Shown here: positions 1 through 14,233 of the stretch, piece after piece
Numbering within the stretch: the stretch's first letter is position 1
How the letters are laid out: each line of letters starts with the position of its first letter
Origin: Puffinus mauretanicus
Lineage: Eukaryota; Chordata; Aves; Procellariiformes; Procellariidae
Length of the DNA stretch: 64,000 nt
NCBI GenBank assembly: GCA_023333565.1
Contig: JAJKFH010004101.1
Coordinates: forward strand, 152,501 to 216,500
Direction: 5' to 3'
Position numbers and translations under genes: made by a program
The notes under the pieces: model-generated
What the model saw: the letters and a program-made list of their open reading frames with translations, nothing else
What the model was told of the DNA's origin: nothing
The model's database searches: none

Positions 1-3000
1 TATTTTTGTTATTTTTATTTCCCCCCGCCCTCCCCCAGTCTAATGCAATGCACACTTCATCTCCAGAGATAGTCAGTTTCTATGTCCTACTGTATTTAGG
101 AACTATTTCTTCCTGTACAATGTTTGAAAAATAAATACAGATGCTTCTTATCTGATATTCCCTCCCATGGCCAGTTCCTGTGCTGCTGTTTCTGTTCTTG
201 TTCATAGGTAACTTTGACCCCACTTCTGAGTATCTTTTTTATACACCCTACTGTTTTACCTCCTCCTCAGGATTTTAAAATCCTTTGGCAGATGGAGCTT
301 TTTTTCTCAAACTCAGAGTAAGCTACCAGGCATGTTGTAGCTACTTGTTTGTACTGTCTTTATTGAAATCATGGTGGAAGCAAAATACACCATTTTTTTG
401 TTGCTATGATTTATTTTAAAGAAGAAAATAAATTAATATCTCAATGAACTAGTTGTAAATAACTTCATTTGTAAAGTACTCTTTCAAATTTTCCTATGAG
501 TAAACTATTCAGATTGCTTTCTCACTTCTGTCTATGTTTATGTTTTTTTTTTTTTCTTTGCCTATTTGAGAGCTTTGTATATTTAGGTTAACACTATCAC
601 TGAATCTGTTGCTCTCGTATGATTAAAAAAGCTGTCTGTATATCTCTCATTTATTGGATGTTGTACTGACACATTATAGGAATAAATATGTATATGCACA
701 ATTTACAGGCATGGTGGTTGTCTTTATTGATTTATTAAAGATAACTTGTTTGAAAAACAAAAATTACTCATGGTCATTTACTCCACTTTTTCTTTTTTTC
801 CTCCTAGAGCATTTACTAAGGTGAAAATTACCAACCAGCCCCCTCATTCTTGAAACTGGTATTTTCAGTATTTATTAAAATATGGAAAAAATAAAATACC
901 ATTTTTATGCGATTCAGCTTAGTCAGAAATGAACACCAGAGTTTGATGCAGGAATAAAATCATCATAATGGTTTCTTCTGAACTCATGATCTTTAGACAA
1001 TGAGAGAACAATCATCTTTTCAGACCTGTATAATTTGTATTTTGCCTTCCATTTTAAATATTAGAAGATGACTTATCTCACCCTCTTTTTCTAGAAGGTT
1101 TTCTTTTTAATGGCATAGAGCAATGGGGTTTTATTTCCATTTTAATGTTGATTTTTATTTTTCTGAGCTAAGTTACAGAACAGACCATATGCCACTGTTA
1201 TCCCTTCTTTACCTAATCAATTTAAAGTCCTGTGTCTTGATGCAATCAAACTACTAAGAAGGCTTCCTGACTCTCCTGTGCTTTTGCAAATTATTTCTGT
1301 CCCTAGGGGACAAATGTCTACCTTTCAAACCACTCTGGATATTTGAAATAAAAAATTCTAGGTATCTCTACAGTGAATCAACAATAAAATCTTCTGCATT
1401 TTATATCCAGTTTCCTTGATTTGATTTTTTCTTTAATATCAGTGTTTAATGCCTTGGGATGCTTACATGCTGTCTTCTAATTCATTTGGTCAGCTTTTAC
1501 CGCTACCTTGGTAGCTTTAAATTCCTTCAGTTCTGCAATTACAGTTCTCCATTTGAGACTAGTCCTGGGTGGTTTCTTTCTGTATGTGTATGAAAATATT
1601 ATGTTCAGTTTTGCACCCTGAAGTGTTTTTGGTTTCAACTGATATCACTTATTCTAGACCTTTAAGAGCCCAATTGCATTCATATATTAAGGATGCACAC
1701 ATCCAATTTCACAGCTGGTAATTGAGAGGACAAAACAGTACCTGCAGTTCAAGGATACAAAAAGGAAGGATATCTTAAAAAACTGCCCCACGGATCTTGT
1801 TATGCAAAACAGTCCATAGGTGGTGTCTGTAGAAACTTCACTCTGGTCTGACTTTGATCATTAAAGGCACAGCTAAAGCACTGTCTAATCTAAATTAGAC
1901 AGTAAAAAAGGTTATCTAGTAGTTTAGAGAAAAATCTGAGCTGTTAAAATGGACTTGGGAGGATCTTCCGGCAGAGCATGTGTGTGATTAAAGCTGTGCT
2001 GCAAAGCCTGAGTAAAAGCAGCAGCATTGCTACCCTCCCCTTTAACCCCCTGGGAAGAAGCACTTGGTGTGGAAGGAGAAAGATAAAAACACCCAGCAGA
2101 AGCTTTATAAGACTGGGGCAGGAACCTGAAAAGGAAAGATAAAACATGGAACTGAAAGGTGATGAAAGCATTGAGTATTAAACTACAGCCAAAGACTTTA
2201 GTGAGAACATGTGACTCAGTAAGTGTCAAAGCAAAATTTCCTCCCCTTCCCTCTCACCTAGGAAGATGGAAAGAAAGATAATGTAGGACAGATGAGAGAA
2301 GTGGCTTCAGCAGTCTTTTCTTGTGAATTCTGTTACCCCAGATTGAGAATAGGCAAACAGCAGCAATTTTGTGATCTTTCTTCTCCTTTCATATAGACAA
2401 CATTCCTGTTTGGTGTACATTATATGTAACTTGAAAATGAACATGTATATATAACTGAAAAATAAATATGATGTCAAAGCTGTATGGCAATACATGTAAG
2501 TAAATAGCCACACTGTGAATTTGTCTCAGTGTAACATTTATTAATTGACCACTCAAAAATATCCAGTTTCCACAGTTCCTAAACCCTGTTATGCAAGTTC
2601 CTCCAAATATGACAGTGTGATTCTATTCCTCATAACAATAATTTCCAAAAGCATGAGAGCTTACCTTACACATGTCAACTGAACCATCACTACTGACAAT
2701 TTGTTTCAGACCACTCCTTCCCATCAGACTCTTTGGCAGTACAGACACATACAGCTTGTGAAAACGTCATGTGAAACTCATGAAAGAGAGATTTCAGACC
2801 AGCCAGCATCCCTTCACAGCCACTGTTTCCAGGAGGGACAGGTTAAGTTCCCATCTGTGGGGTTTTTGGGAGTTTGTGGTTGAGGTTTTTTTCGTGTTCA
2901 TTTTTAGTACATTAAGCATGGACAGTGATGTATATTTGTGACCAATATCCAAAGGTGATGTGGCAAAACTGAAAAGAGTATGTGAAGAATTACCCTCTAG

Positions 3001-6000
3001 GTTGGTAAGATACTCTTTTTGCTACAAAGAGAAATGCAGGTCATCAGTGAATGACATGATTATTTGTTCAGTTCTGCTATGGCCAAGCTGCAAACATCAA
3101 CAATAAAATTTTCCACTTTTATGAAAGAGTAAGATATTTTGTAAGCTTTGCTTACATGGTACCAAAAAAATCATTGTTGATGTGGAGATAAGAATAAGCC
3201 TTCCTTGAGTCCTCTAGTCATCTATTCTCCTATTTAGAATGTGTATATGTTCTGTCTTCACTTAAGGTGCCAGAGGTTAACTTATTTTCTACAAAAAAAA
3301 ACAGAAGAAAGAGGCAAGGGGGGAAGGAGAAATACGTCCACCTAAAACTCAAAGCACAACTGTCCAAACGTTGAGATTAGATTCTGCACTATTGAAAAGA
3401 CATAATGCTTCTTCAAATTGTGCTAATTAATGGCTTAATTATCAGGGCAATCATAAGCCAAGTGGGAGAATGATTTTCTTAGTAAGCAGTTTCTTGACCT
3501 ATGCCTTCTTTTAATAACTGGTACTGTAGATATAGTTCATGGCATAAAGCCAATAATCACATCAATTTCCATTTTATTTTTTTCACAGCATAATTTACAT
3601 AGATTTATACAATATGTTTTTTAATCTCATGATATTAGACAGTTTTGTATATTTGCTTTTAAATCTATGAACGTAAATACTGTACAGTTTATTAGTTTCA
3701 TTTTTATATTTACAGCTTGGATGAGACAAGTGTCTTATTAATCAGAGAGGCTAACTACTAGGCAGCCGTGCGGAAGAGTGAGCATTGACATTCAGTTTTT
3801 CGTGACTTGTTAATTAAAGGCGAATGACAAAAGTGAGAGAATATATTTGCATGAAGTGTTAACTTTGATGTTAGGGCAGGAAATAGGACAAATGAAGCCA
3901 GAAGTTTACTGTCCTTTTTGGAAGACATGATCAGCTGGTTGCGTTTAAGAGTCTCCCAACACTAATAAAAGTCATTGATTTATTGTTGTTGTTTGGGGGA
4001 TTTTGGTAAGGGTTTTTTTGGTTTGTTTTGTTTTTGTTTGTTTTGGTTTGGGTTGGGTTTTTATGGTATAGTGTTTGTTTTTATTGGGCCATAACTTTTT
4101 TGGACTGCATTCAACATGATGTTTTTGTTGATGACAAAAAACGGGTTATACCAGGTAATTTTTACCATGACCTTGCTTTTAAAACATTTAAGACTATATT
4201 TTGGGCAAGAATTCTCTTGCATTATAAAATATTTGTACCATCTCTGTTCATTTGGGAAATTTACTTACTTCACATTCTCATACTTTGGCCTGGGAAAGAG
4301 TTCGTTGTGAAATATTCTGCATCGTTAAATTAACATCTGTTCTTACAATCAAATAGTTTGCTTGGGGCTGAAGTAGCTCTTGTGGTCTATAAAAGGTATT
4401 CAAATACCTATTAAAAAAGAAGATATTCTGGCCATGATAAAAACTGTAAGCAGTTTTAGTTTTCCTTTAAGAAATTCATATGAATTGTCTTGAACATACT
4501 GACTGTATGGGATTTGCATCCTCAGCTAATTAAAGAAAAAAAAAAGGGGGGGGGGTGGAAGCCAAGAAAAAAAGGAGGCATGCAATCTACTACATCAGAA
4601 GCTTTCCATAATTTCTGAGCTCTCTTACCGAGATGGGAAGGCAAGCACACTGAGGAAAATGTTGTGTTACTCCCTTAATATGAAAAGTTTCCCTGATTCT
4701 AGCTCTGGGGATTCTGGTTGGTTTTCTTTTGCTCTTCATAAAGCATACTTCTGTTTTAAACTTCCTCTACTGATGTGAGCCATTTTGATTGTCCCTGCAA
4801 GAACCACTTTAAATTGACTATACCCTCTAAAAAATGATTCCTGAGAGGGAATTGAAAGACTTGATAGCAGAGCTTTCTTTAGTTTATATGGTACATATAA
4901 GTTATTTTATCCTAAGAAACTTGACTGCACATTTTTCTTATTACCCTAACAGCATTTTTTTTCTAGGAATCCATGTGGTTTTCATATCTGAAACATGTAC
5001 TTATGGTCAGTATTAACAACATCATGGTTTAAGAGGGTGCCACTATCTAACTTTGGAAAGCTCCCTCAATAAGATATGCTAAAACACTGAAACCCACTAT
5101 TAGTACCAATTTTAACCCTTGTTCACAGTATATAGACAGCAATGATTTGAAGGTCAAAAAGATAATAATCATGATAAGGAGACTGTGGAAAGAACATTTA
5201 TCTTCCTCAAGGGAGGCAAAAATCAAAGTTTCTGAAACATGAACACTCTGCAACAATTTCAGATCTTACAAATAAACATCAATGAATATACATTTAACTC
5301 TGGAAAGTTCTAGAGAAAACCTGGATCACAAAGGAAACTTTGTTAACTCTCTTCTCCAAGCAGAATTTTGTACTTAATGAAATATAGACGAAAACTCCCT
5401 TGACAGGTTTGACATTAATTTGATCATAGTGAATAACATTTGCTTTCATGCTATGATACTCCAGATAGGATCCCTTAAAAACCTTCCTAGAGTGAGAACT
5501 GTGGACTCCATTATCAGTGAGACAGTTCAGTCCCTCTGGAGTTAATACTAACTGCTATTCCCTTCTCTTAGTGTCTGTCCAAAGAAAGGCTCATCAGAAT
5601 ACACATTACTGAATTTAGCAGCACTGGCTCTGTATGTGGGAACTCTACTGAAATTTGAAGCCATTCCCAAAAGCAGAGCTAAAATTTTCTGATCTTGCCA
5701 TTTGATTTGTCATGTACAAGTGACAACTAACCTTCAGTAGCCTCAGTTGCAAAAAGGACTAAAGACCTTGTGAATTTATGTGGGCTAAAGAACACAACTT
5801 AAATCTGTATCTAGGGCCTTACTGTCAGTCAGTCTAATTAAAATATTGGTAATCTGGTAAAAGGATTATGTTAGTTCAGTTATAACGATACTAATATTTA
5901 TAGTCCAAATGATCCAAACATTGTCAGCACTCAATAAAAACACAGTGAAATGTGATATTCACAACTTTTCTAATATTTACCATTTCCCTGAGTCGTAAGC

Positions 6001-9000
6001 TCATCCTTCTTATAAACTACATCTGGACAAACTGATAAGAGAATTTTTTACTCTCATTTTAGGGGAAGAAAAAAAAAAATCTTTTTTTAAGCATTCTCTT
6101 CACTAAAAGATAAACTTGTTTAGTGGTGGTCTTATTATTTTTCTTCTTGATTATTTCCTGATTGACTTGACTTACCATAAAGATTTAAATACTCCATATA
6201 CAAATTATCAAACAAAATAAGTCTCTCTTTTGAAATAAGGACAAAAATACACATGGTGGTTTCTCAGGGCAATTGATGTTCAGATCTGGAATGAAACTAT
6301 AAAAGTAATTCTTGGAATCCCTATCATGGAGGAAGGACTGAAACAAAGAAATAAGTAGTGCACAAAAGGTTCACTACACTTAGGTCCCACAGCATTTTTT
6401 TTCCTTTTGATTATGTAAGTTTAAAAGATAACCTGCAAGCTGCAGAAGAGCATTTTGATTTTTTGGCAGGTTCACTTCTGATCTCGCAGTCATGATTGCA
6501 AATGTCCAATTGTTTTACTGTTGAAGTATTTTTCTCAGTGTTCCTTACTCTAAAAATATTTTGTTGTTAGAATATTCTTTGCTGGGCAAGAACTCTCCAA
6601 GAAGATATTATAAATGAGTTTATTTTAAGCACATTTCAAGAATAAGGAAAATTGTAATTTCATTTCCATTTCCACAGAATAAATAGTCCTTTGGATATGG
6701 GAAACAGTATTTTAAGCTGGATAACAAGTTCTTAACATCATGATTTTGAAAATAAAGGGATGTAGGGATGATAGTATCCCATTCCTATTACCTAGTAGGA
6801 TTTGACTTTTTGTGAGATGGGATAGATATCTCATTTGTTCTATATCCACATAGGCCTACTTTTATCTTCTCCTTTTCGTTGCTGAAAGTGAAAGAACTTG
6901 GAGAAAGTGAATAAAATTTACAATAAAAATATTATATCAGAATTTATTTTCCTAGCATTTTCAGAAAATGGAAGAATGATGAATAGTTGATTTAAATGTC
7001 TTCTAAGTGGACTTCTAATTTGACTTTATGACAGTCCATATCAGCTATTCTTTACATTTACTGTGTAAAAATTATCATCAAACAGGTATTATAACCTCTC
7101 ATATAAAATGTAGCTGGAATCATAACATAATTAAGGTTATATGTGTAGAATAATTTGGTGCTCTACCAAAGATATTAATCATAAAGAAAGAAAAAGTTAT
7201 TTGATTTAAGCTGAATTTAATAGACTGCATCAAACAGAAATCTGTCAAGAAGGAAAGCCAACTTTTAAAGGACATTTCTAAAACTCAAATTTGTATTTAA
7301 TAAAATTATAGGTAACTATGCTGTAAAAGGTTTACCCGTTCATGACTGTTATGTGGAACCATTCTTTATTCTAACTTAATAGGAAAATAAGGAATGATAG
7401 TCTTATGGAACTTTACTGGAAACAGGACACTAGTTCCCCTAATTTAAAAATAAGGAATTCATTTTCAAGAATTCAGAACAGCACAAGATATCACCTTATC
7501 AGCTGGAGATGTGTCTTATATGGAGGAGTGAGGATATTATTTTGTCACCTGGAGAGAGCTAGGAGCTTTAAAAAAATAATTTTAAAAGCAGTGTAAACAC
7601 AGACAGATAGCCTCGGGATAGAAAAGACCGTTATGATTGTTTTCTTTCTTGGATAAAACACTTCCCCAATCTCAATTATATTTGCCATGTATATCGGTCA
7701 CCACGTTGCATCTTGATTTTCCCTTGATTGATTGAATAGACTGAAAGTATTAATCTCAGATGGCAGGGTTATTTCCATCAACAGAATAATTTGAAGACTT
7801 TTTCAATTCTTTTTTTATTCATACAAACTTCCTGAAGCTTGAACAGAAGACTGATATAATATTTCAGTATCAGCATAGTCAGTGCTGTGCATGGAAGCAA
7901 GGTCACATCACTGTTTTTGTTCTGCAACTCCTTTTTGTATATGCAGGGATTATATCAACCTTGCTAGCCACAGGATTACTCTGTGAGTTCATGTTGAGTT
8001 GACTATGATTCTCTGACTCATTGTCTTCCAAGACAAAATATTCTGTAGTAGGTGTAGCCTGTATTCTTTGTTTCCAAGACCCAATTTGATTAGACCAGAT
8101 TGTATTAAAACATTTTTTTTTTTTAGATTTTGACTTTTGACATGTATGTTCATAAGAAGTAGAATGGAACAAAGCAGCATGGGTAAGCTAAACCACAAAA
8201 GATTACAAAAAATGTATAATGCTTGAAGTACTTGTGGCACAAAAAAGGTATGTTTCAAAAAAGTTTTATAGTCTGAAGTGCATAATGTGCACAGTAAAGA
8301 TTACGGATTTTGAGAAAAAGAGAAAGGGAAAAAACAGGAGACAACATTACAAAGTAATATTCTGTATTTTCTTTCTCTGGTTACATATATGGAAGAGGGT
8401 TACAAACCAAGGAGAAGGGAAAATGTTTGTTTGACCAGCTGGCATTTGCAAGGAAACTTCATAGTTGTCTTTATAGAAGCTCCCTCTTGTCAATGTTGGC
8501 TTCATCACTCGTTTCAGACATCTATCTTGAAAGATATACTATTAGTAATACTGAAAAGATTCTGGCTGACCCTTGCCTATATTCTTCACCTTACTGAACA
8601 GTCTCCCATCCCCCTCCCTTTGTTTCATGTGGAAAAGAGTCCTTCACACATAGTTGTTTAACTTGCATGCTCTGATCCCTCAAGACAGATTTTTTTAAAT
8701 TATTTTTATTTTTTTATGAGGAGGGAAATGGTAGTTCTTAAACTGTGGTTTGAGACACTCTTCTTCATTCTGTGTGAAGCTACTTGATTCTCTGTGAGGC
8801 TATTTAATGAAAAAAAAAAACATTCAAATGTTCCCTGTCACATAGTGTGAAGATCAATGTCATAGATTGAGAATGAAATACTAGTCCATTCTAGTCTTTA
8901 TTTGTTTCCTATATTTGCAACACTCTCAGTGCTACTCACACAATTAGTCATTCCTAACAACAATTATGTTGCTTGCCCCTTTAATTAGTAAAAGAATATA

Positions 9001-10060
9001 TTAATTGTCTTCAATTTTTCCATGCACTTACTTGCAGTCCTCCATAGCCTTCATTCTACAATTTGAACCGGAATCCAGTTCTCAAATGCATTTAAGCAAA
9101 GGAGGATAAATCTCAAAATCATAGGAAACAAGTGTTTTCATTATGCATTTTTATTGTCATGGGTTGTTTCGCTATTTAAATGTAATGATGTTTCTTCTTC
9201 CTCAGTGGAAAACCACAACATTTTACAGAGGAAAAATATCACATTATAAGCAGCAAAAAATAAACAACTGATTTTGTTAAAAATATCTGATTAAAGAATT
9301 GTTTGTGAAAATTTTTGATGCAGTTTTCAGGAAAATTTCCATAAAAAAACCCCAAATACTCACCAAAAATTTCTGTAAACCACAAATGATTAAGTTACTT
9401 GAATCTAGTAATAACATAACTATTTTCATAACTAATTCTATAACATTAGAAAAACTTTTTTCCTTTCTTAGCAAAATAAGTCAACTTTGTAGTGCTCATT
9501 TTACTGTAGAAAATATGGTCAAAATAACTAGTGGAACACATTGAAAATAATACTTCTCTCTAATTTTAGAGATTTAATAAATTTTACTTTTGCTAATGTT
9601 GCTAAGAAAAAGCAACCATTCAAAACTATCCTATAAAATTTTCTGTCTAATGCATCACCAACACATAGTTGTCCAGTAATCCCTGACTGCAAGATTATTA
9701 GATAAAAGTGTGGTTTGTTTTCAGATCTTAGGTTAAAACTGCAGGGCTAACAATCATAGAAATCACCCTTTGACTTACAAAGACGACAGATGCGTTATGG
9801 CAGGCTTTGAGAAAAAGATAAATATGGAACCCCATGAAGTCATTGTCACTGACTCACTTTTCAAATACAGTAGTGCTATACTCAGCAATACACGTCCAAA
9901 GAACAAGATGATACCTATCACTTTGCAGGTAGTCTAGATAACTACAATATATTGCTTATGTTGTTAGATACATATTTCTATTCTTTTCTGTTAGGAAATA
10001 TTTGTATATTTTTTATTACTGTATTATTGAATTCAGCACATATTTCTCTTTAGTGCAGGA
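1..10060. other. Unique AT-rich DNA, no gene recognised
   Basis: I see no exon, RNA gene or recognisable transposon in this block. Open frames are 101 codons or less and resemble no family I know. It contains short homopolymer runs (poly-T near 544-556 and 8114-8126, poly-A near 8811-8820), a mixed A/G run at 4541-4557 and a T/G-rich tract at 3983-4066. An inverted pair of TAATTA-containing arms lies at 3424-3441, within a stretch (about 3400-3900) that looks less random than its surroundings. An alignment to other bird genomes would be needed to call anything conserved. Confidence 0.6.
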
Positions 10061-10120
10061 AATAATAATAATACGAATAATACTAATAATAACAATAATA
10101 ATAAAAAATTAATATTAAAA

Positions 10121-10198
<78 letters not shown>
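10061..10198. repeat. AAT-rich tract followed by (ATT)26 microsatellite
   Basis: Positions 10061-10108 are mostly AAT triplets with interruptions. Positions 10121-10198 are 26 uninterrupted ATT triplets. The two halves are complementary in sense, so a single strand can fold into a long imperfect hairpin. The minus-strand poly-Ile frame here is only a product of the repeat. Confidence 0.97.
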
Positions 10199-12063
10199 TC
10201 CTGGCAAATCCAAATGTAAACCGAAAGACAAATCAAGTATTATCAAATTAGTGTGTCAGATTTTTTTTTTCTCTGTGTATCACGTCAGTTGTTTTTGACA
10301 TGCTTCTGCATAAAAATAATCCATGAATTTCTCAAATTCTAACGCTCTGAATAATATTTTTGCTTTAGTGCCATATATATAACTACAGAGCCTATCTATT
10401 GTTCTTTGAAGTGACATTTTTTTGCCATGTCCAAACAAGGATTTATGATAGAGTTTGATGCCCATCAGTAAGTAGTATCCACTTGTTTCATTGTCTCAGA
10501 ACCAATAACAGAAGATTCCTTGTTGTTATTAAAAGAAACACCATGCAAGCCTTGAAAAAGATAACATATATAAAAAGGAATGCAGTGAATAATTTTTGGT
10601 AATTAACTTATTACTTCTTCTGTCAGACGGAGGATTTCTGTGTATTCCCTAAATTGTGTAGCAGGCATTTGCACAGAAAACACTTTCAGTTGACAATATT
10701 TGCTGCATAAAGGTACCTCAGACACTGCTGTTTTGAACCATGCTTTCTTGGATATTGGCAGACAGACAGATGGCAGATGGGCAAGCATCTGCTTATTTTG
10801 GCTCTTCAGTTAAACAGGCAAATCAGTGCCATTTTTGAAATATATGGGTTTAAACCCAGTGTTTTGGCCAGTGAAAAGCCCTGAAAATAATCGAATGAAG
10901 ATACTCCTTATTACTATAACTTTCTTCTGCAAAGCTGTGAATTTTTTTCTTTTTTTTTTCCCATTGTCCTAGTTTCTATGACAGTCTATTTTAAGGTTAT
11001 TCTGACCCATTGCACTAAGTAGGGCATAACATTTTATCAAGAGCTTCTTGCAAACAGCTCATAATTCTTAGAGAATGTCTTTCAGAAATATATTCTAAAT
11101 CAGTTTTACATTTTATTATGTTTGAAACTTTTGTCTTGAAACCAGAGAGAACTGTAACAACTTCCTGGGTTTTTTAAATCACAATTATTTTAGAGGTAAA
11201 AGTAGACAAAAATCAGCATCTCCTGATCACCACTATTCGTACAAACTTTTCAACAAATCGTGTCAAACTGTTGTGGAATGAATGAAAAACAGCTCTTATT
11301 TGTGCCTGGGCTTTATTCCACGTGTCTGTCATTGGTACTGCTTGAAAAACATCATCATTGATTTAAGAATAGTCAAAAATTAAGCAACATCATTCTGAAA
11401 TACTTTGCAGCTCGGTGCTCGGTCATTTTCTAGAGAAATGGAGACACTGATTTAAATATCTTCAGGTAGACAAGGGAACAGGACATAGCTTTCTGTTTTT
11501 GTAGGTGGGTATTCTACTAGATATTCTGCTAGATATTCTACCCTAAAAAACTGAGAGAGTTCATCCGATCCACTTAAAAAGACTCTGCTTCTGTGTCATG
11601 CAGCTCTATTAACCCATTTAGGGTATGAGTAGTCTTGCCTAATTTTACTTTCTGTTGTGATTTTTGCATAGCAGAGCAATATCAAGAACATGAGAATGAA
11701 CATGGATATTGGACCCCATGAATTAGAAAGAAGCAAGACAAAGGTCTGAGGACACCAAAATGGAAAAACTGTGGACTTTTATATAGCAGCAACAACAGTC
11801 TGAATCAAGGTTTGGTTTTTGTTCCCCACTTGAGCAGTAGAAGATGTTTCCACCTTGAAGTAAGTTATATGTCCTAATCCCAAGACAAAATATAACCCAA
11901 GGATTCTTCGAGACGTTATTTCCCAGGAGATCCAGAAAAATGTAAAGCAGACAACAGATTATCTAAAGAAAAGACAGAATAAACTTCAAAAAATAGAAAT
12001 GACTGGCATTCAGTGACTCTACTTTTAAGGAGGGCTGAATGGCCTGTAAGTGTTTAAGTTCAT
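10199..12063. other. Unique AT-rich DNA, no gene recognised
   Basis: No coding, RNA or transposon signal is recognised. A short tandem duplication of an AGATATTCT-containing unit lies at about 11509-11541. The rest looks like ordinary avian non-coding sequence. Confidence 0.6.
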
Positions 12064-12275
12064 ATAATTATAGAATATCTCAAGTTGGAAGGGACCCATA
12101 AAGATCATCAAGTCCAACTCCCTGCTCCTCGCAGGACTACCTAAAACTAAATCACATGATTAAGAGTGTTGGCCAGACACTCCTTGAACTCTGACAGGCT
12201 TGGTGTTGTGACCACTTCCCTGGGGAGCCCTGTTCCAGTGACTGACCACCCTTTCAGTGAAGAAATTGTATGGTC
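12064..12275 (-). mobile_element. CR1 LINE, 3'-terminal fragment
   Basis: Read on the minus strand this is the 3' end of a CR1 retroposon. The left edge has a degenerate copy of the terminal ATTCTATGA-type repeat, followed by CR1 3'-UTR-like sequence such as GTTGGAAGGGACC and the stretch meaning 'gtccaactccctgctc'. It is 5'-truncated, as is usual for CR1. The right boundary is approximate. Sequence to about 12350 may be a diverged continuation, but I cannot place it confidently. Confidence 0.85.
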
Positions 12276-13747
12276 TCAATTCTGTCTAGTGGTGGCCTGG
12301 ACCTAGAAAAGGAGTTCTTTGTCTCCCGTCTCCCCTTGATGAGCATGTCAAACTGGCATAGTAGATATAAATAGAGAGAATGAGGTTCAAGAACGATCTG
12401 AAACCTTAACACAGCAATTGGAGAGAGCATGAATCAGGGATAGAGGCTACAGGGGAAGATGAAGACTATTTGAAAGGCAGCTTGTTTCCACTTGGTGACA
12501 TCCATCTAAGTCCTCCTGAAAATAAAGGAAGTCCCTTTGTTAAGCAGAAGGTGACAGTAACATGCACAGAAAAGCTCAGACTACATCGACTGGAAACACC
12601 TCCACATTTAGACAGTTTGTTGGAAGAGATTTTTAGAAAAATAGAAACGATTAAAAGAAAAAAAGGCCATAATTATGTTAGAAGAAAAAAAACTTTGTCT
12701 CAGGGAGAATAAGGAATCTCTTCTTGGAGCTATAACGCCTTTTCTTGATCTTTATCTCATAGGATGCATTTTCCCCCTAATTTAGCCAACAGCCTAAATT
12801 TAAGTTAAGATTACTAGACAAGAAATCTGTATTGCTCTCTCTCTGATCTCTAATTTGAGACTAACAGGAAGTTTTAAGACTATCCTTTCATTCTTTCAGC
12901 CAATGTTTCAGTATTTTTAAAGGTTCTCCAAACACAGTAAATCACTTCTGTGAAGACTTGATCACATTTATTGCATAGTGTTTCTTTCTGAGGCTTTTAA
13001 TGAAAAGAAATTACCTGTAACTGAATATTGGTGAACTTTCTTTCTAAAAACAATATCTGCATTCATGGAGTACATATGATTTGGGGTACTTAAAAGTCAT
13101 ACACATTTCTTTTGGCTTTTGGTTTCACAGGTACTATTGCTTTCAGTGTTTGAGGAAGGCCTCATGATTGTAAGCCTCAAGGAACCAGAAGTGATAGATC
13201 TAAAAGGAGGAAATGGCCCCTCAAGTATAACATGTCTTTAAGTGATTTTTGTTCTTATTTGAGTTAAGTATTTTGTCTTATTTTTATAGGAATAGTGTCA
13301 CTAAAACCTATGTTAAACATCTGAATATTTTACCTGGCCAATATAACTTTTTTGTTAAATAATTCCATGGCCCGTTTTCACTTTAATTACTCTTAGGCAG
13401 TGATTTGATGTTAAGTTTAGAAGCACTTAAAATAATTTCATTGCACCATGGGGTGTGAAATGCTGCTCTAAATCTGTCCTGCTCAGCTGAGGGCTAACCA
13501 ATTATTTCAATGTACATTTGCATAGGTTTTTTTTAAAGATATACTAAACAATGCATTTTTGTCACTTCTGGAAACATGCCCTGAGGAGCATATAATGGCT
13601 GGTATGTCAGCTCTTCACCTGCTAGTGGAAGGATAAAATGGATTTTTGCTACATGCAAGCTAGCTCTGTACTTTTTCTTGACTGACTGTGTTTATATAAC
13701 ACAACACATTGGATAAAACAGTTCAAACAATTCTTGAAATGTACATC
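12276..13747. other. Unique DNA, no gene recognised
   Basis: No exon or repeat family is recognised. The 80-codon frame at 12470-12712 is Lys-rich at its end, has no recognisable domain and looks like chance. Confidence 0.55.
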
Positions 13748-14233
13748 TGTCCTGGTTTCGGCTGGGATAGGGTTAAATTTCTTCCTAGTGCTGTGTTTTG
13801 CATTTAATATGAGAAGAATGTTGATAACACACTAATGTTTTCAGTTGTTGCTAAGTACCCTCCTAGTCCAAGGTACACGAGATGGGAGGGAACATAATCA
13901 GGACAGCCAGCCCAGTTGGCTAATGGGGTATTCCATACCATGTGATGTCATGCTCAGTATATGAATGGTAGGCGTGATCCAGGAAGTACTGATTGCTACT
14001 TGGTTATCGGTGAGCGCGGGTGGTGAGCAATTGCATTGTGCATCACTCATTTTGCATATTCTATCATTATTTATTATTATTATTTTCCCTTTTCTGTTCT
14101 ATTAAACTGTCTTTATCTCAACCCATGAGTTTTTCTCACTCTTACCCTTCCGATTCTCTCCCCGTCCCACTGGGGGGCGGGGGGAGTGAGTGGCTGCGTG
14201 GTATTTGGCTGCCTGCCAGATTAAACCACGACA
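13748..14233 (+). mobile_element. Solo ERV-L-type LTR (same family as the provirus 5' LTR)
   Basis: The LTR starts TGTCCTGGTTTCGGC and ends TTAAACCACGACA, giving the retroviral TG...CA ends. It is nearly collinear with the provirus 5' LTR at 59989-60506. It lacks a 30-bp block present there, and that block is flanked by AGG in the longer copy. The flanks are ACATC (13743-13747) and ACATG (14234-14238), a 4/5 match to a 5-bp target duplication. Inside are TGATGTCA at 13943-13950 (a CRE-like site with its CpG changed to TpG), a TATATGA motif shortly after it, and ATTAAA near 14100 as a likely polyadenylation signal. No internal proviral sequence is attached, so it is a recombination-derived solo LTR. 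Confidence 0.93.

Noticed and set aside
4028..4333. 101-codon hydrophobic plus-strand frame
   Set aside because: Begins in a T/G-rich simple tract; hydrophobicity follows from T-rich codons; no family recognised.
10033..10236. Poly-isoleucine frame
   Set aside because: Encoded by the ATT microsatellite.
12276..12350. Possible continuation of the CR1 fragment
   Set aside because: Sequence no longer follows the CR1 order I recognise; left out of the element.
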